Made by a program: the position numbers and the translations under genes. 8,196 bases of DNA from positions 1 to 8,196 of the forward strand of contig CAZHPW010000099.1 of assembly GCA_964534515.1 (NCBI GenBank), given 5' to 3'. Positions 6,899 to 8,196 of the stretch are shown here, one piece after another (position 1 is the stretch's first letter; each line of letters opens with the position of its first letter). The notes below the pieces were generated by a model. The model ran no database searches and had not been told where the DNA came from. It worked only from the letters and a program-made list of their open reading frames with translations. Origin of the DNA: UBA6115 sp964534515 (lineage in GTDB: Bacteria; Bacillota; Clostridia; Christensenellales; Aristaeellaceae).

Positions 6899-6944
6899 GT
6901 GCGAAAACTTGCCAAATTTAGCCCAAATGAGTCGTGCATTGTTT

Positions 6945-7769
6945 TTACAGGTTTACCCAGGTGCCGGGATTCTCAAGCGCCTGTTTGCCCGCACCCAGGA
7001 CCTGCATGATTTGCAGGGTTTGCTCATGGGGAACCGGCACTTCCAGGGTTTTAAAGAACTGAATCATAGCTTTGATGAAGTCCTTAAAAAAATCTGAGGT
7101 GACCGTGAGGTCAAAAACATCCTCCCCCGTCTTAACCGTCATCGCGAAAGAACCGCTGCCAAGGCAGGAGACATCGCAAAAGCGTCCATCCTCAAAGGCG
7201 ATGAGCAGGGTCTGCCTGCCCTCATCCCCCATGCCCAGGACCCTTGCAACCTTGCCGTCCATGAGCATCAAAGCCGGCTCAACCTGATGAACGGCATAGG
7301 TATGAAATTGCCCGGGGCCGCGGGAGGACAGACTATGGGGTTTGCCCAGATGATGGTACTCAGCGGCAAAACGCAGGGCGGAAGAGGAATAGCAGGGCGT
7401 ATCATGCTTTTGCGCGATGTCAAAAATCCGTTTGGCTGTTTCCCCGTCCGGGGCAAAAGTTTTATCGATGTACACCGGTTTTCCGGAGCGCAGCGGCAAC
7501 TGGCACAGGACCTCATGCATCTCGGCGTTATCCGGAGAGAGCACAATGATGCCGTCCACCCGCTCAATGAGTTCCTTCATGTTCATGGCCTGGCGGATAC
7601 CCATGTCAAAGCACCACTGCGCGTTGGTTCTGCCCCCTTCTTTTTCGCTATCCATTAAGCTGTAAGCGTCAGTCACCGTGACGGCACCGTCGGTGGCCTC
7701 AGAAATCCATTTGGGATAGTTATTGGCATGCCATTCATCCAGATAATAGTCGATAAATCCAAGTTTCAT
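6945..7769 (-). CDS. Gfo/Idh/MocA-family oxidoreductase-like protein, short form
   Basis: This 274-residue soluble protein has the layout of the Gfo/Idh/MocA family: an N-terminal nucleotide-fold region, then GKPVYIDKTFAPDGETAKRI (96-115), where DKT (102-104) stands in for the usual EKP with its lysine K103. RF follows at 133-134, then a C-terminal domain with AVHQVEPALMLM (159-170), in which H161 fits the family's conserved histidine and E164 takes the place of the usual Asp. Family members oxidise or reduce sugar hydroxyls with NAD(P). It is shorter than the typical 330-400 residues, and strand 1 leads into GFIDYYLDEWHANNYP (4-19) instead of a GxGxxG loop, so cofactor use is in doubt. The ATG is supported by CGGAGG (7775-7780) 5 bases upstream. 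It is the first gene of the cluster, directly behind a good promoter. A redox or epimerising role on the imported compound is inferred. Confidence 0.75.
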   Translation of the reverse strand: MKLGFIDYYLDEWHANNYPKWISEATDGAVTVTDAYSLMDSEKEGGRTNAQWCFDMGIRQAMNMKELIERVDGIIVLSPDNAEMHEVLCQLPLRSGKPVYIDKTFAPDGETAKRIFDIAQKHDTPCYSSSALRFAAEYHHLGKPHSLSSRGPGQFHTYAVHQVEPALMLMDGKVARVLGMGDEGRQTLLIAFEDGRFCDVSCLGSGSFAMTVKTGEDVFDLTVTSDFFKDFIKAMIQFFKTLEVPVPHEQTLQIMQVLGAGKQALENPGTWVNL

Positions 7770-7794
7770 CTGTACCTCCGGAGCAAATCACAAA

Positions 7795-7808
7795 TTCACG
7801 CGCGCGAA
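7795..7808. promoter_or_regulatory. Near-perfect CG-rich palindrome in the leader of the cluster (candidate operator)
   Basis: TTCACGCGCGCGAA is symmetric in 12 of 14 positions and lies between the promoter and the first gene. Its centre is 42 bases from that of the next palindrome (7836-7851). A dimeric repressor could bind here. CG-rich runs are easily self-complementary, so chance is a real alternative. Confidence 0.25.
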
Positions 7809-7835
7809 GAAACAAGCGAGAAGATTTCATATAGC

Positions 7836-7851
7836 GCCAAGCGCGTTTGCC
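7836..7851. promoter_or_regulatory. Imperfect palindrome at the transcription start (candidate LacI-type operator)
   Basis: GCCAAGCGCGTTTGCC is symmetric except at two pairs, with CAAG-CG/CG-TTTG arms around a CG-rich centre. It begins next to the expected start site of the promoter at 7860-7888, a classic place for repressor binding. The symmetry resembles operators of the LacI/GalR family, common in sugar operons. It does not fit the CcpA cre consensus well. No regulator gene of that family is in the window. Confidence 0.35.
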
Positions 7852-7859
7852 CGCTGGGC

Positions 7860-7888
7860 ATTATACCACGGTTTGTGCTTTTTGCAAA
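7860..7888 (-). promoter_or_regulatory. Sigma-A-type promoter of the transport/oxidoreductase cluster (extended -10)
   Basis: The - strand reads TTTGCA (7883-7888), a 17-base spacer and a perfect TATAAT (7860-7865). TGG directly before it gives the extended -10 form TGNTATAAT. A register one base over gives TTGCAA with a 16-base spacer. Transcription should start near 7853, leaving a leader of roughly 84 bases before the Gfo/Idh-like gene. It is the strongest promoter in the window. Confidence 0.8.
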
Positions 7889-7931
7889 ACAACCAACCAT
7901 AATATACAAATAATATCTGATTACCACAGAA

Positions 7932-7961
7932 AACCCGGCAGCGCGTGCACGCTGCCGGGTT
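7932..7961 (-). terminator. Intrinsic terminator downstream of hcp
   Basis: A 12-bp GC-rich stem (7932-7943 with 7950-7961; AACCCGGCAGCG and its complement) encloses a 6-base loop, 19 bases after the hcp stop. The - strand continues TTCTGT, giving a short run of four T's across the stem end. The U-tract is modest but the stem is strong, so it should separate hcp from the downstream cluster promoter. Confidence 0.75.
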
Positions 7962-7980
7962 AATGGGCTTCAGATAGGGT

Positions 7981-8196
7981 TTAGGCTTCCACTGCTTCCT
8001 TCTTGTCGCCGAAGAAGTACTCGATGTCGTCTTCAACAGAGCCGATGCCGGCGATGCCGAAGTTTTCAACCAGCACTTTGGCCACGTTGGGGCTTAAGAA
8101 GGCGGGCAGGGTGGGGCCGACATGGATGTTCTTGACCCCCAGGTAGAGGAGGGCCAGGAGGACGATGATGGCCTTTTGCTCATACCAGGCGATGTT
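7981..8196 (-). CDS. hcp: Hydroxylamine reductase / hybrid cluster protein, C-terminal 71 residues (partial)
   Basis: The frame is open to the right edge and ends in TAA at 7981-7983. The fragment begins NIAWYEQKAIIVLLALLYLG and continues KNIHVGPTLPAFLSPNVAKV and a VEDDIEYFF tail, a near-signature C-terminus of hybrid cluster protein (prismane). This cytoplasmic Fe-S enzyme reduces hydroxylamine to ammonia and acts in nitrosative stress defence and protein S-nitrosylation. The Glu in WYEQK corresponds, by family knowledge, to a ligand of the hybrid 4Fe-2S-2O cluster. About 480 N-terminal residues should lie beyond the window. It has its own terminator and no apparent link to the sugar cluster. 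Confidence 0.92.
   Translation of the reverse strand, partial: NIAWYEQKAIIVLLALLYLGVKNIHVGPTLPAFLSPNVAKVLVENFGIAGIGSVEDDIEYFFGDKKEAVEA

Noticed and set aside
6911..6922. Near-palindrome GCCAAATTTAGC in the 151-base gap
   Set aside because: Only 12 bases, AT-rich centre, one mismatched pair, and no second copy elsewhere in the window; easily chance.
7836..7851. Catabolite (CcpA) cre site
   Set aside because: The core AACG fits, but the flanking TG and the W-W-W-CA half do not match; a generic LacI-type palindrome is the most that can be said.

Overview
The window looks like chromosomal DNA of a Gram-positive, Clostridia-type bacterium (Firmicutes, possibly an uncultured gut or rumen lineage). 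The evidence is strong AGGAGG-type ribosome binding sites, compact hairpin terminators, an LplABC-type carbohydrate ABC transporter that lacks its own ATPase gene, and a clostridial-style hybrid cluster protein. Base composition is about half G+C by eye. I see no transposase, integrase, phage gene or CRISPR array.

Layout. Bases 1-22 are the 3' end of a tRNA, followed by its hairpin terminator (23-60). A short XRE-type helix-turn-helix gene follows on the + strand (255-530). Its leader holds a possible 7-codon open frame and a hairpin that covers part of the ribosome binding site. A bidirectional terminator (545-568) separates it from everything else, which lies on the - strand.

The centre is one - strand gene cluster, read from 7769 down to 583: a Gfo/Idh/MocA-like protein, two ABC permeases with a 1-base overlap, an extracellular solute-binding protein, and two tandem FAD-dependent oxidoreductases of the FAD_oxidored (PF12831) type. 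A good extended -10 promoter lies upstream of the first gene at 7860-7888, with palindromes that could be operators. A possible second promoter lies in the 151-base gap before the permeases. Hairpins flank the binding-protein gene and may set its mRNA level apart from its neighbours. Upstream of the cluster, the C-terminal end of hydroxylamine reductase / hybrid cluster protein (hcp) runs off the right edge, with its own terminator at 7932-7961.

How the genes may work together: the binding protein and two permeases should import a sugar, oligosaccharide or glycoside, powered by a shared MsmX-type ATPase encoded elsewhere. The Gfo/Idh-like protein and the two flavoproteins would then carry out redox steps on the imported compound. 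The substrate cannot be read from the sequence. The cluster has no glycosidase, kinase or dedicated regulator in view. The most unusual points are the pairing of two diverged flavoproteins with a Gfo/Idh-like protein that lacks the usual glycine-rich nucleotide loop, a Gly-to-Arg change in the EAA loop of one permease, and a binding protein without a lipobox cysteine.
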